Assembly: GCA_030605085.1 (NCBI GenBank)
Contig: JAUWBH010000006.1
Location: forward strand, 1 to 64,000
Direction: 5' to 3'
Length of the DNA stretch: 64,000 nt
From: Promethearchaeota archaeon
GTDB taxonomy: Archaea; Asgardarchaeota; Lokiarchaeia; Sigynarchaeales; SOKP01
Each line of letters opens with the position of its first letter. The stretch's first letter is position 1. The notes beneath the pieces are model-generated. The model worked only from the letters and a program-made list of their open reading frames with translations, was not told the DNA's origin and made no database searches. The position numbers and the translations under genes were made by a program. This document shows positions 53,467 through 62,491 of the stretch, one piece after another.

Positions 53467-54516
53467 TTACACCGTACAACATACCAACGATTCTGAAGTT
53501 GAAATCAATAGTGGATTATGTGTCTGAATTGATTTATTGTTACTGTCTTTGTCTAATTTAAGCGCCTTAGAAACTACTCTTTTTAATAAACCAGAAGACT
53601 TAACTAAACTTGTAAATCCACGAATCTTGTACCTCTCAAAAATCTTTTTCTTTACTTGGTATTGTATTGTACTTTGCGCAATGTGTACTACTTTACAAAT
53701 ATCCGACACCTTGACTTTATTGCGGTAAAAACTTAGCGCCGTCATTGAGGCGATCACTCCCGCTATGACATCGTCTTTGCTGTGCTTGAAATTGTCCCAG
53801 AACCGCTCCATAATCGCCTTTGCGTCGTGGTAGAACTCCATTCCCAAGTCGCATGCCTCGCGGATGTGGGAAATCTTCATTAGAATGTAATCCTTTCTCT
53901 TTCTTAGTTTATATTTTGGAAAAAACTCTTGAATTGCTCCCAATACTGCGTTAAACTTCTCTTTTTTAAGGTTTGAGACGCTTAATATCTCGGAGATATT
54001 CACGGTAAAATTCCAACTCTTTAGACAGTAAAAGATAATCGCGGGAATTAAAGTCTTTGCCCCTCTATTACCTCGATTAATGCGTCCCGATTTGAAAATT
54101 TTCCGAAATTTATAGCATATCATTGAGCTAAAAGAGTCAGGAAGGTCTAAATCGGATAAAATTCTTTTCGCTTCTATCTCGGCTTGTTTGTAAACTCTCT
54201 CTTCGTTGTTAGAAGGCATTGAATCTAACTTTTTAAGCCGTCTAGATCTGGGATGTAAAAATACTTCTTTTTTATTCCCAAAACTGTTTTTTAGCGTAGA
54301 AATATCGTAATTTGGAGTAGAAGAATAATCAAACTTCTCTTTTTCTATCACAAGACCGCATTCTCTACAGGCGTATCCCGCATTAGTATCGTCAAAACTT
54401 AAAGAACCGCATTCTTCACATTCCAACTTATCATTTTCAATACCAGAAAACAATCTTTCTTTATGCAAATTTGTCTGAAAATAAATCCTTGAATGATTAC
54501 AACATTGTTTTGTTAT
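53467..54516 (-). CDS. tfb: Transcription initiation factor TFB (TFIIB-like), apparent ATA start
   Basis: TFB bridges TBP-bound promoters and RNA polymerase. The zinc ribbon (CEECG...CRECG) is followed by a B-linker and two cyclin boxes (first at ~95-185; second at ~210-300, with SDICKVVHIAQSTIQYQ as the HTH). The chimeric copy at 12089 shares the 30-base leader with the ribosome-binding site GGAAGGGAGAG, and it has ATG where this gene has ATA (54516-54514). The codons after it (TKQCCNH) are conserved, so I start the gene at ATA, giving 349 residues. ATG at 54468 would cut off only 16 residues before the ribbon and is the alternative. Confidence 0.85.
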   Translation of the reverse strand: MTKQCCNHSRIYFQTNLHKERLFSGIENDKLECEECGSLSFDDTNAGYACRECGLVIEKEKFDYSSTPNYDISTLKNSFGNKKEVFLHPRSRRLKKLDSMPSNNEERVYKQAEIEAKRILSDLDLPDSFSSMICYKFRKIFKSGRINRGNRGAKTLIPAIIFYCLKSWNFTVNISEILSVSNLKKEKFNAVLGAIQEFFPKYKLRKRKDYILMKISHIREACDLGMEFYHDAKAIMERFWDNFKHSKDDVIAGVIASMTALSFYRNKVKVSDICKVVHIAQSTIQYQVKKKIFERYKIRGFTSLVKSSGLLKRVVSKALKLDKDSNNKSIQTHNPLLISTSESLVCCTV

Positions 54517-54563
54517 ATCTCTCCCTTCCTTTATTCGAATCTTGATTATTATATAGATTAGAT

Positions 54564-54821
54564 CTAATTATACTCTCTTATGTTATTGCCGCTAAATTTT
54601 AACACGTGTAGAGAGGGGATGGCGCTTAAAACATTCTCTACAAACATTCTTGCGATCTCAATGTAATCGCTTAATACAATAATGGTGGAATGCTCGTCTA
54701 TTAAAGCCCCTGCTAAATAACAAAGTAACATTTCTTTATTAAAATTCTCGCCGGGGTATAATTTATCTAAGAAATATTTAATTTCGTAAATTTTCCTTAA
54801 CAAAATCACGTCTAAAATCAC
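54564..54821 (-). CDS. Hypothetical 85-residue protein
   Basis: The protein is not recognised. It is mostly helical with a central hydrophobic stretch (MLLCYLAGALIDE). GTG at 54821 is the start; an AAAGG lies very close to it. It ends 47 bases before the TFB start and is on the same strand, so it may be co-transcribed. It ends in TAG. Confidence 0.45.
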   Translation of the reverse strand: MILDVILLRKIYEIKYFLDKLYPGENFNKEMLLCYLAGALIDEHSTIIVLSDYIEIARMFVENVLSAIPSLHVLKFSGNNIREYN

Positions 54822-55328
54822 TACCTTTTTCTCGTTTGAATTCTCTTTTTTTGGTTAAATTGTGCTTTAACGACCATAACGGAATTTATTTGACGATTGT
54901 CTATAAAAAAAAAAATCGCCATGTAAAATCATACCTAATTCAATAATAAACTTTCATATTTAAAATTAACGATTTTTTTAAGATAACTTTTCTTAAATCT
55001 TTTTCTTTAATTTTTATAAAAATATATATAAAGTGCTAATGTTCTCAATTTTAATTTTAAGAATTTTATAACGCTTCTCTTTTCATGCCTTTGATGATAG
55101 TATTGAGTTTTATAAAGTTATATATAAAGGTCTATCTTCTTCCCTACACACAAAAATGCAAATGTTATAACAGAAGATAGCAATAAAACAGAATTAGATA
55201 GAATTAGATACAAAAGATTTAAAATTTGTATTCAAACATATTTTAATATATTCAAAATTTTTCTAAAAAATTGAGATAAAACAAACTAAAAATTTCGAAA
55301 GATTTCAATTGCCGTAAGTTCTCAAGTA
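54822..55328. promoter_or_regulatory. Gene-free AT-rich divergent promoter region
   Basis: No gene is seen in these ~500 bases. Two TATA-like tracts (ATATATATAAA at about 55023-55033 and TTATATATAAAGG at about 55119-55131) flank the turn between the minus-strand 54564 gene and the plus-strand 55329 gene. The second fits a promoter ~200 bases ahead of the 503-residue gene. Confidence 0.35.
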
Positions 55329-56840
55329 TTGTTAAAAAACTTCATAGAGGTTTTTAAAATAGAAAAAGAAGTACAACCGATTGTAAGAATGGTTTTAGGT
55401 ACAATTGACATCAAAAAGTTGTTGACTTCGGAGCAGAAAGCGTTCTATAGTCAACACAAAAAATTTACGATACACGCCCTTCATTACCCCCTAGAGGAAG
55501 AATCTGTGCTAGTCTCTTTTGACAAAGAAATTTACGAGCATTCTTATTTTAAAAACGATTTTATGGATGAGTTTAGAATATACTTTAACATTGGATTTTT
55601 CAATTACATCAGGCAGAACCGCGTAAAAGTTATATTCTTGAAAAATCGAGACATACTCGTGACAAATAACTTTGATTTAGAGGTTTCTGAAGATATCTCT
55701 TCCTTAAAAGGAGAATATTCCCATTTCTTCGAAAAAGGAGCGCAAAAATTCGAGGAATATGTAGCTAAAACTAATTTAAAACGAATATACGGTAAAATTT
55801 TTAACGATAATTTACGCGACCAATTGTTCACGATCGCCTTCAAATATCGCCTTTTTACGGACAACTTCCTCAACGAAGATTTCTTTTTTAACGCCTTAAA
55901 AAGCTTTTTTCCCGTAAGACGCGCTTTAAAGAGAGCGTTTAAAGCTAATTCTATAAGTAAAGAAATAGAGGATAGGTTAATTCTTAACTATTCAATTTTT
56001 CTTACTTACAGCAAAAGGTACCCAGACGAAAGAAGCAAACGAGATCCTTTATTCGCGTATTCTTTCGTCGAAGATCACGTTTCAGTTCGACAATATGCTT
56101 TTTTTTTTAGACTCGCAAATAAAATACTGTTCGTTCATAATTGTAAAAAATTAATAGAAAAATTGGTGTCCGCTTACGATCTCAACGATGTCTTCAACCA
56201 ACTCTCCTTTGATATCGTGCGAAAAGTAAATATGGACGATAAAATGAGTTATACGCTATTAACAATTATCTCCCTTACTATTACGGCTTTAATTCTCGAC
56301 TACCATAGAAAAGTAAAGCGCATGAGACTAGCAGAACTATATAATTTTGATTACGTAACCGTTGCTTATCAAATGTTTTCTATCCTAAAGCATTACGGAT
56401 ATAAAACTAATTCTCTTAGTGCGTATAAAAAAGAAAGTGTAGAGATGTTTAAAAAATTTGTAAGCGAGGACCTGAAAATAGATTACAATACGCTCGAAAT
56501 TAATTGTAAGCTAATAAAAGAATTAATCGAAATTATTTTAAGCGTTAAAATGCCCCAAAAATTCGAGCCTCTTCTAAATCACTTACTCAATAGACTTGAA
56601 TTGGCAAAATCGCGCGGTCTTGATGTAATCTCCAAAATACCCGAAGAAAAAAAGAACGAACTTATAATACTTCTGCTAAAGATATTAAAAACGCGGCAAA
56701 GATTAAAATTGAAGGACGGATTAAGATTTATAAATTTAGTTGAGAAAGTAGCCGATAATTTCAACATTAAGTTGAATTTAGAATACCTTTACAAACACGG
56801 ATTGTTTCGGACTATTTATTACGGGGGAGAGAGAGATTAA
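55329..56840 (+). CDS. Unknown 503-residue protein, possibly cyclin-fold
   Basis: I do not recognise the family. The protein is helical, soluble and basic. Residues ~310-350 (TIISLTITALILDYHRK, LAELYNFDYVTVAYQM) resemble the spacing of a TFB second cyclin box ending in an HTH, and the gene is in a neighbourhood of TFB-type genes, so a distant cyclin-box regulator is a possibility, not a conclusion. TTG at 55329 is the first standard start and has no ribosome-binding site; a few upstream ATT codons are in frame. Confidence 0.55.
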   Translation: MLKNFIEVFKIEKEVQPIVRMVLGTIDIKKLLTSEQKAFYSQHKKFTIHALHYPLEEESVLVSFDKEIYEHSYFKNDFMDEFRIYFNIGFFNYIRQNRVKVIFLKNRDILVTNNFDLEVSEDISSLKGEYSHFFEKGAQKFEEYVAKTNLKRIYGKIFNDNLRDQLFTIAFKYRLFTDNFLNEDFFFNALKSFFPVRRALKRAFKANSISKEIEDRLILNYSIFLTYSKRYPDERSKRDPLFAYSFVEDHVSVRQYAFFFRLANKILFVHNCKKLIEKLVSAYDLNDVFNQLSFDIVRKVNMDDKMSYTLLTIISLTITALILDYHRKVKRMRLAELYNFDYVTVAYQMFSILKHYGYKTNSLSAYKKESVEMFKKFVSEDLKIDYNTLEINCKLIKELIEIILSVKMPQKFEPLLNHLLNRLELAKSRGLDVISKIPEEKKNELIILLLKILKTRQRLKLKDGLRFINLVEKVADNFNIKLNLEYLYKHGLFRTIYYGGERD

Positions 56841-57145
56841 AAAAGAAATTGCAAAAGCTCTTCTTTATTCTTCGCGTAATAGCATTCCGAAAAATTGCCG
56901 CAATCTTCACAATTTTTATCTGTCCAAAGTACCATCTTTGATTCATTTAGGTCAACAATTGAGATAGGTAATCCGTTTAACGAACATCTCGCTTTTGTTT
57001 TGTGTATAGAATGTTTCGATCCGCTTGGATAGAGTAATCCAAACTTACAGAACTCACATTCCATCGTTATTAGCATAATTCCATCTTTGTTATCTACTCT
57101 TTCAGCCATTTTAAACATATTACGATCGCATTTGGGACATTTCAT
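56837..57145 (-). CDS. Small double zinc-knuckle protein
   Basis: I start at ATG 57145, just ahead of CPKCDRN (102 residues); a start at 57190 is possible. It has CPKC and CEFC pairs (residues ~3 and ~32), then a CEDCGNFSECYY cluster near the end. It overlaps the end of the convergent gene at 55329-56840 by four bases. A zinc-binding adaptor role is plausible; the function is unknown. Confidence 0.55.
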   Translation of the reverse strand: MKCPKCDRNMFKMAERVDNKDGIMLITMECEFCKFGLLYPSGSKHSIHKTKARCSLNGLPISIVDLNESKMVLWTDKNCEDCGNFSECYYAKNKEELLQFLF

Positions 57146-57458
57146 ATCGGACGAAATCCTGTTTTTTTTCACTATACTAATAATTGTCATATTTTGTTCC
57201 TGAAAATTGACCTTACAATCTTTATAACCTCATTATCTGTGGTCTATATTTAAAGAAAAAGTTTCAAGTTGAAATTTGAAAATTTATTTTAGTGTCTTAA
57301 CTCCTATATTTATACTATTATAATTTTAGAATTGTACTTCTATACCATAATACTACGCATTTAAAGAAAATAATTGTCAATGCCGCTTCATTTATCAGCC
57401 TTTAAAAGCATTAGAGCATATTCTCGTGAGAAGAAATGGGCTCGTAGGTTGGCTCAAT

Positions 57459-57537
57459 CTTGTGAAAAATGGATCATTTGTGTGAAAAATCTATCACTTG
57501 TGTGAAAAGTGCATTACTGATTATATACACACAAGTG
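57459..57537. promoter_or_regulatory. Iterated operator and promoter of the RHH gene
   Basis: Three copies of CTTGTG(TG)AAAA lie about 20 bases apart (57459, 57477, 57497). The third, with its left flank, CACTTGTGTG (57495-57504), is matched by an inverted copy CACACAAGTG (57528-57537). GCTTATAAAC just after it (57538-57547) is TATA-like. The stretch 57191-57458 before it is AT-rich without a gene. Confidence 0.55.
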
Positions 57538-57627
57538 CTTATAAACTTTTATAGAATAAAATACAACTCTTATTATAACCACATAAAGGTTTTGCATGAA
57601 AAATTTAAAAAAAGAGTTATTGGAATA

Positions 57628-57819
57628 GTGACCAAAGAATTTGAGAAATCCACGGAGAGAACGAAAAGGTTTTCTATTTCAATTGATTCAGAACTAGTAT
57701 CGTGGCTTGAAAAAGAAATAAAATCCAAAAGATTTCGAAATAAGTCTCATGGTCTAGAAGTGGCGCTTAAAATAATAAAAAAGAAAATAGAAGCAGGGGA
57801 GAAAATAGAATACGACTAA
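57628..57819 (+). CDS. Ribbon-helix-helix regulator, probably autoregulated
   Basis: I start at GTG 57628 (64 residues), because the region before it is low-complexity and overlaps the promoter; TTG at 57592 is an alternative. The sequence TKRFSISIDSELVSWLEKEI forms the RHH strand and first helix, with FRNKSHGLEVALKIIKKKI as the second. RHH dimers typically bind short tandem or inverted sites like those found 100-170 bases upstream, so autoregulation is likely. Confidence 0.6.
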   Translation: MTKEFEKSTERTKRFSISIDSELVSWLEKEIKSKRFRNKSHGLEVALKIIKKKIEAGEKIEYD

Positions 57820-57950
57820 CTTTCTTTGTCTTTAAAACTAGATAAAATAGGTAAATTTATCTATTTCCAATTCTTCGTTCTTAAAAAAAATTTATATAAC
57901 TTTTAAAGTGTTAATAATCAAATTTTATATTGTACTGTTTGGATAAGACA

Positions 57951-58000
57951 AGAAGAAGGTTCATTTCCTTTTTCAATTTTATAACGAGGAACCTTCTTCT
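57951..58000 (+). other. Perfect 12-bp stem-loop in a gene-free region
   Basis: AGAAGAAGGTTC (57951-57962) pairs perfectly with GAACCTTCTTCT (57989-58000) around a 26-base loop. It is the first of two hairpins in the ~490-base gap 57820-58313. A TATA-like TTTATATAAC (~57890) lies ahead of it, so it may mark the 5' part of a small RNA. Confidence 0.4.
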
Positions 58001-58106
58001 GCACATAAGTGCTTAACTTCGTTTAATAAATAGATTTATAGGCATAAGTGAATTATTGAGATTTATATACTTGGATTAAAAAATATTTCCGTCAAAATTT
58101 AAAAAT

Positions 58107-58165
58107 TACCGTTGTGGGTTAACGACTCACCACGGTAGAATATATTATATTTTTCTTTTTATTTT
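58107..58165 (+). terminator. GC-rich hairpin followed by T-rich tract
   Basis: TACCGTTGTGGG pairs with CTCACCACGGTA (58107-58137) with a few mismatches, and ATATTATATTTTTCTTTTT follows. Together with the upstream 12-bp hairpin it could end a ~250-base RNA; this is a weak structural reading. The motif CATAAGTG recurs at about 58004, 58043 and 58259. Confidence 0.35.
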
Positions 58166-58313
58166 TAAGCCACCATAAAGTAATGAGAATGTTCTTACCA
58201 TTAAAGGATAAAATATAAATATGGATTAAGTCTATTAATTTGATATAAAGACAAAAAACATAAGTGATTATGTATTTTTTGGACGATTAATTAATTATTT
58301 AAGATTTGTAAAA

Positions 58314-58832
58314 GTGGGATTGAGTTATCATGCGAAAGGTAGGGTAAAGTATAATATTGAGCGTTTTATTAAAGATGTAGAGGCTTTAAATCTAACAGTT
58401 ACATCAAACACAGACTCGTATAAGTATTTAACAAAATTAAAAGAAAAATTTGATAAAACTGAAGAAGATTATGAATTAAATGAAGAGGATGTAGAAGAAT
58501 TAGCTTATTATATGCATAGATTAAGAGAAATAAATGACGCTGAATTGACAGGTAGAAAAGTTTTTATTATAACAGAAAAAAGAATGAATGTAGAGAAGTT
58601 ATTAGATAGTATTAATGAGTTTTTTGCTTCAAATACTTTTAATAATCTTCCTGATTTACCTCGCTCTGATTTTAGTGAAAGTGGGAAGTGTATCGCGTTT
58701 GAAAGAGCAACCGCCGCAGGTTTTCATGTATTAAGAGGTATGGAGGGGGTTTTAAGATGCATCTTTCAATGCATCATGATTTCCATATTTAAGAAGAAAT
58801 TCAGTCGCTCCATTTACTCTTGGATAACATAA
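58314..58832 (+). CDS. Unknown protein with a C-terminal AFERxTAAGFHxLR segment, probably truncated
   Basis: GTG at 58314 opens a 172-residue frame. Residues ~130-150 carry CIAFERATAAGFHVLRGMEG, a segment found in a family of uncharacterised bacterial and archaeal proteins that normally continue well past it. Here, after VLR, the sequence turns into low-complexity hydrophobic residues and ends, next to a tandem DNA repeat. The gene is likely 3'-truncated. The function is unknown. Confidence 0.5.
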   Translation: MGLSYHAKGRVKYNIERFIKDVEALNLTVTSNTDSYKYLTKLKEKFDKTEEDYELNEEDVEELAYYMHRLREINDAELTGRKVFIITEKRMNVEKLLDSINEFFASNTFNNLPDLPRSDFSESGKCIAFERATAAGFHVLRGMEGVLRCIFQCIMISIFKKKFSRSIYSWIT

Positions 58833-58881
58833 GGTCGATATTTTTTTATTATTCTTGGATAACATAAGGTCGATATTTTTT
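58818..58881. repeat. Tandem repeat, two ~30-base units
   Basis: TCTTGGATAACATAAGGTCG plus ATATTTTTT occurs twice with 35-base spacing, at the broken end of the gene at 58314. It may mark a deletion or insertion boundary. Confidence 0.7.
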
Positions 58882-58926
58882 CTAATTCAGTATTTAGGGG
58901 AATAATAAAATCATAAAAACAAACTA

Positions 58927-59529
58927 TTATTCTAATAAAGTAATAATATCTTCAAATGTGTTATTTATATCTTTTTTTCCATTAAGAAAAAATATATTCT
59001 CCCATTTCTTTTTATATCTTTCAAATATATCTTTATATAATTTTCCTTCAAGTCTAAGATTTCCCTCCTTGAAAAATATTGTATTTCTTAATCTATTAAT
59101 TTTTTCTAATCTTTTTTTCCTTTCATTTAAAGGTACTTCGAAAACAAAAGTTATGTCTGGTTCTATACAAAAAAAGTTGATTTGTTCTATTAACTCTAAT
59201 GGAATTCCTTGTAGTTGTTGATAGACACAACTTGAAAGAAGATATCTATCAGCAATTACAATGTTCCCTCTTTTAAGTTTATCTATAATATTTTTAACAT
59301 GAATAAATCTATCTGCAGCATTTAAAAATAATAATAAATAAGAGGAGATTTCATCATTAATATATAAATATTTATTAATTATTCCTTTAAGCTCTTCTAA
59401 ATATGGTTCTTTAGTATAAATTGTAGAAATATTAAGTTTATCCAAAAAATCTTTAAGTAATTTTGCTTGGGTTGTTTTCCCGCTCCCATGAGCGCCTTCA
59501 AATACTATAAATTTAACATCTTTTTTCAT
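58927..59529 (-). CDS. tmk: Thymidylate kinase
   Basis: The 200-residue protein phosphorylates dTMP to dTDP. The P-loop GAHGSGKTT (residues ~12-20) with the following QAKLLKDFL, the DRYLLSSCVYQ motif (~92-102) and a lid region KIINRLRN fit the family. The GTG-free ATG at 59529 lies one base after the stop of the radical SAM gene, so they form one transcript. It could act on ordinary dTMP or, given its neighbours, on a modified nucleotide. Confidence 0.85.
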   Translation of the reverse strand: MKKDVKFIVFEGAHGSGKTTQAKLLKDFLDKLNISTIYTKEPYLEELKGIINKYLYINDEISSYLLLFLNAADRFIHVKNIIDKLKRGNIVIADRYLLSSCVYQQLQGIPLELIEQINFFCIEPDITFVFEVPLNERKKRLEKINRLRNTIFFKEGNLRLEGKLYKDIFERYKKKWENIFFLNGKKDINNTFEDIITLLE

Positions 59530-59530
59530 A

Positions 59531-60421
59531 TCAGCATACTGTTAGAGTTTTTTCAATATATTTGTTTATATGATTCTCTTTATATGGATATTTAGCCCAA
59601 ATATCTTTTATATTTTCTTTTAAAATATTCCCAATAAACTCGATACATGAATCTTTTGACCAGACAGGAGATGCAACTACATCACCATTAGGGTGAATAA
59701 GTAAAGCATGACCTTCTTTAATTTTTTCCCACTCAGTTAGAGTTATTCTAACATTCCAACCCATAGTTTTCTTCTTTTTTTTTAATTCATCAGCCAGATT
59801 TCTAATTTCCAATGACGATAACCTCCTTGAAATGATTGCTTTTCCCTTTCCCTTTGGTATGGGACTAAGAATCTTTAGTTTCTTAGCTCCAAGTGTGTCT
59901 GCGATTTGTACTACATAAGAGACATAATCTTTATTATCTTCAAGAAGTACCATTATTAATGAAAACTCCGCTCCTGCTTTTTTTAAATTCCATAATCCAT
60001 TAATGATCTTATCGAATGAACCCCTTATTTTGTTATGAATCTTTCTAGGACCATCAATTGTTATATCAAAATAATTAACATAATTTAATAGCTCTGTATT
60101 AATATTAGTTGCATTACATGCCAGTGCTATAATATCAAAATTATTTTTACATGCGGCTAAAATAGAATAAATATCTTGCCTTAAAGTAGGTTCTCCACCA
60201 CTGATAATTATTCTATTTATGCCCTGAAGATTTTTTATCATTTTTTTCATTTTATTAAGCGATGAATCAGGTATAAGTTCTGATTCACTGCAATAAATAC
60301 AATTGAGATTACATCTTCTGGTAATCTGTAGAGTAGCTGTTAGAGGAAATTCTGGAATCTCAATTTTATTCCCTTTTAAATAGAAATGGTGCTGCTTATA
60401 GTCAAACTCTATATTAGTCAT
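59531..60421 (-). CDS. Radical SAM enzyme
   Basis: The 296-residue protein has the CNLNCIYC (CxxxCxxC) [4Fe-4S] motif near residues 36-43 and the GGEPTLR SAM-binding motif (~78-84) with ITIDGP further on. The C-terminal part has only isolated Cys residues, so an auxiliary SPASM cluster is not evident. Its substrate is unknown. It is translationally adjacent to thymidylate kinase and divergent from the endonuclease IV-like gene. Confidence 0.85.
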   Translation of the reverse strand: MTNIEFDYKQHHFYLKGNKIEIPEFPLTATLQITRRCNLNCIYCSESELIPDSSLNKMKKMIKNLQGINRIIISGGEPTLRQDIYSILAACKNNFDIIALACNATNINTELLNYVNYFDITIDGPRKIHNKIRGSFDKIINGLWNLKKAGAEFSLIMVLLEDNKDYVSYVVQIADTLGAKKLKILSPIPKGKGKAIISRRLSSLEIRNLADELKKKKKTMGWNVRITLTEWEKIKEGHALLIHPNGDVVASPVWSKDSCIEFIGNILKENIKDIWAKYPYKENHINKYIEKTLTVC

Positions 60422-60850
60422 TTCTGTTGCCTTCTTTAAGTGTCTTAATAGTTTTATTAATAATTTTTAGAAATTGACCTTATTCAATTATGTAAAAAAT
60501 AAAAAATTATTTAAATATTTATGATAAAAATGTATCTTAATAAAACAAGATTTTGATAATTTATTTTTAGATTTTTAAAAAAAAAAAAAAAAAAATTAAT
60601 TTAAATCTCATTTTAGAAAAAATGTACTATGTTAAATTAGGAATAAAAGTAAATTTTCCTTTATAATTTAATTTCAAATAATAAAATCTAACTTTTTATA
60701 TATTAATATATATATTATAAATTCTTAATAAGGGCGCAAAATTTCTTATTAAGAGATAATTAAAAATATTAAAATAATATAATTGAAAATATTAAAATAA
60801 ACTAAATTATTCGTAGTTTTTTTCTTTTACTCTAATAAAATATTTAATGT
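60422..60850. promoter_or_regulatory. Gene-free divergent region
   Basis: About 430 bases without a gene, almost all A and T, with a run of 19 A near 60577. Promoters for both the radical SAM and the endonuclease IV-like genes must lie here; AATATTTAA just before the latter is TATA-like. Confidence 0.3.
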
Positions 60851-61720
60851 ATGTGGAAAAATATTATGCCAAAATTTGGTGTTGCCCGAAAATACGCAAA
60901 AGATATATCTAATTATATAGTTAAACTTAGTCAGGATAATGTAGATGCTTATGAAATGGGATTTGCTTATGGAATTCCCTCCGATTTTTCAAATGAAGCT
61001 CTTGAATTATCAAAAAAATATGATATTAGTCTCTCATGTCATTTGCCTTTTTGGATAAATTTAGGAAATTCTAATAAAGAAAAAAATATTAATTACTTGG
61101 TCTCTGGTTTAAAGATTGCTGAGAAATTAAAGTCTATTGCTGTATTTCATTTAGGATTTTATGGAAAAAAGAAATTTCATGATCTTAAGAAAGAAATTAT
61201 TAATTCAATTCAAAGTGCTTTAGAATTATTTGAGATCAAAAATGGAAAATTAGGTATTGAAACCACAGGAAAACAAAAAGCAATAGGGACAGTTAATGAG
61301 ATAATAGATTTAATTAAATTAATAGACGATAATAGAGTAATTCCGGTCATAGATTGGTCCCATTTGTACGCAAGAAGCAATGGTGTTTCTCCGTATGTTT
61401 ATCAAGATTTTAAAAATATTTTAGAAAAATTCGAAAGAGAAATTAATTACAAACCTTTTTATTTTCATGGAGGTGGAGTTGAATATAAAAATGGAAATGA
61501 AATTAAACATAGATCTGCCAAAATTTTTGAACCTCCTCTGCCATATTTTTTTGCTGCCTTAAAAAATCTTGATTATAAAGATTTTATATTAATTGTAGAA
61601 TCTCCAGATTCAATCGAAGATGTTAAATGGTTAAAACAAGTGTGGAAATCCCCTGAAAATTACTTTAAAGAAATACCCCCTAATAAAACTAAAACATTAT
61701 TAGATTTTGTGATGAAATGA
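60851..61720 (+). CDS. Endonuclease IV-like (AP endonuclease family 2) TIM-barrel protein
   Basis: The 289-residue protein fits the endonuclease IV/xylose-isomerase TIM barrel. Likely zinc ligands of endonuclease IV are present: CHLPFWINLGN (His), FHLGFYG (His), LGIETTGK (Glu), VIDWSHLYAR (Asp and His), FHGGGVEY (His), EIKHRS (His), and IVESP (Glu). The second Asp before the last His is not obvious. The likely role is cutting DNA at abasic sites. ATG 60851 is used; ATG 60866 is close and equally possible. Confidence 0.8.
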   Translation: MWKNIMPKFGVARKYAKDISNYIVKLSQDNVDAYEMGFAYGIPSDFSNEALELSKKYDISLSCHLPFWINLGNSNKEKNINYLVSGLKIAEKLKSIAVFHLGFYGKKKFHDLKKEIINSIQSALELFEIKNGKLGIETTGKQKAIGTVNEIIDLIKLIDDNRVIPVIDWSHLYARSNGVSPYVYQDFKNILEKFEREINYKPFYFHGGGVEYKNGNEIKHRSAKIFEPPLPYFFAALKNLDYKDFILIVESPDSIEDVKWLKQVWKSPENYFKEIPPNKTKTLLDFVMK

Positions 61721-61872
61721 ATGGGAAAAAGCTTATATCAGTAAAATATAGACTTTTATTACTATGTCAAATTTTTAAATAAATTTCTAAAGACTCATTA
61801 AAATTGATATAATATGCTTAAATTATAGAAATAAAAATATATTTTTGCCAATTCATTTAAAAAGTTAACTAT

Positions 61873-62253
61873 ATGACTTTTTACCAATTATTTAACCCAA
61901 TTTTCTACTATTTAATGTATCTCTTACAAAATGAGTATGGAAACATTCTTGAAACACATTCTATTAGTGCTGGGTTGGATTATCCAGGAGTAGGTCCTGA
62001 ACATTGCTTCTTGAAAGAATTAATTCGATTAAGAGTAGAAGCTGCTACAGACAGCGAGATTTTAGAGGCTTTCAAAGAATTATCTGAATTAGAAGGAATC
62101 ATTCCAGCATTAGAATCTTCACATGCCCTTGCTTATTTATATAAAATAAAAGATGAGTTTGATAAAGATGACATTGTTATAATCAATCTATCTGGTAGTG
62201 GAAGTAAGGATTTAGATATTATCAAAGAACATATAAAATTTAAAATAGGTTAA
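61873..62253 (+). pseudogene. trpB: 3' fragment of tryptophan synthase beta subunit
   Basis: From about residue 18, the frame matches the C-terminal ~100 residues of Trp[36 protein letters not shown], and [14 protein letters not shown]. The first ~300 residues, including the PLP lysine, are missing, and the opening hydrophobic residues do not fit. A typical TrpB has ~400 residues. The gene is therefore 5'-truncated and cannot be active alone. Confidence 0.8.
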
Positions 62254-62491
62254 AAAAATTATAGAAAATTATCTTAAATTGTATTTTAATATGTAAATCT
62301 CCTAAATTGGAATTTTTCAATATATCAAATTCACGAGTGATTAGTTCATCAATCGATTCCCATTCTTTATACTCCTTTTTTAACTCTAAAGCACTATCTA
62401 AATTTTTCTTGGTGATTAATTTTTTAGGTTTTATCTTATTCCATTATTCTTTTAATAAAATTAAATTATAGGTTTTTTTTTGTTTAAAATC
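62254..62491. other. Short gap with a possible minus-strand ORF remnant
   Basis: A ~60-codon minus-strand frame (PKKLITKKNLDSALELKK...) without a start lies at about 62246-62433; it resembles no known protein and could be the end of a lost gene. Confidence 0.25.

Noticed and set aside
58090..58140. The GC-rich hairpin as a tRNA fragment
   Set aside because: It lacks a T-arm and acceptor pairing and is followed by a T-rich tract.
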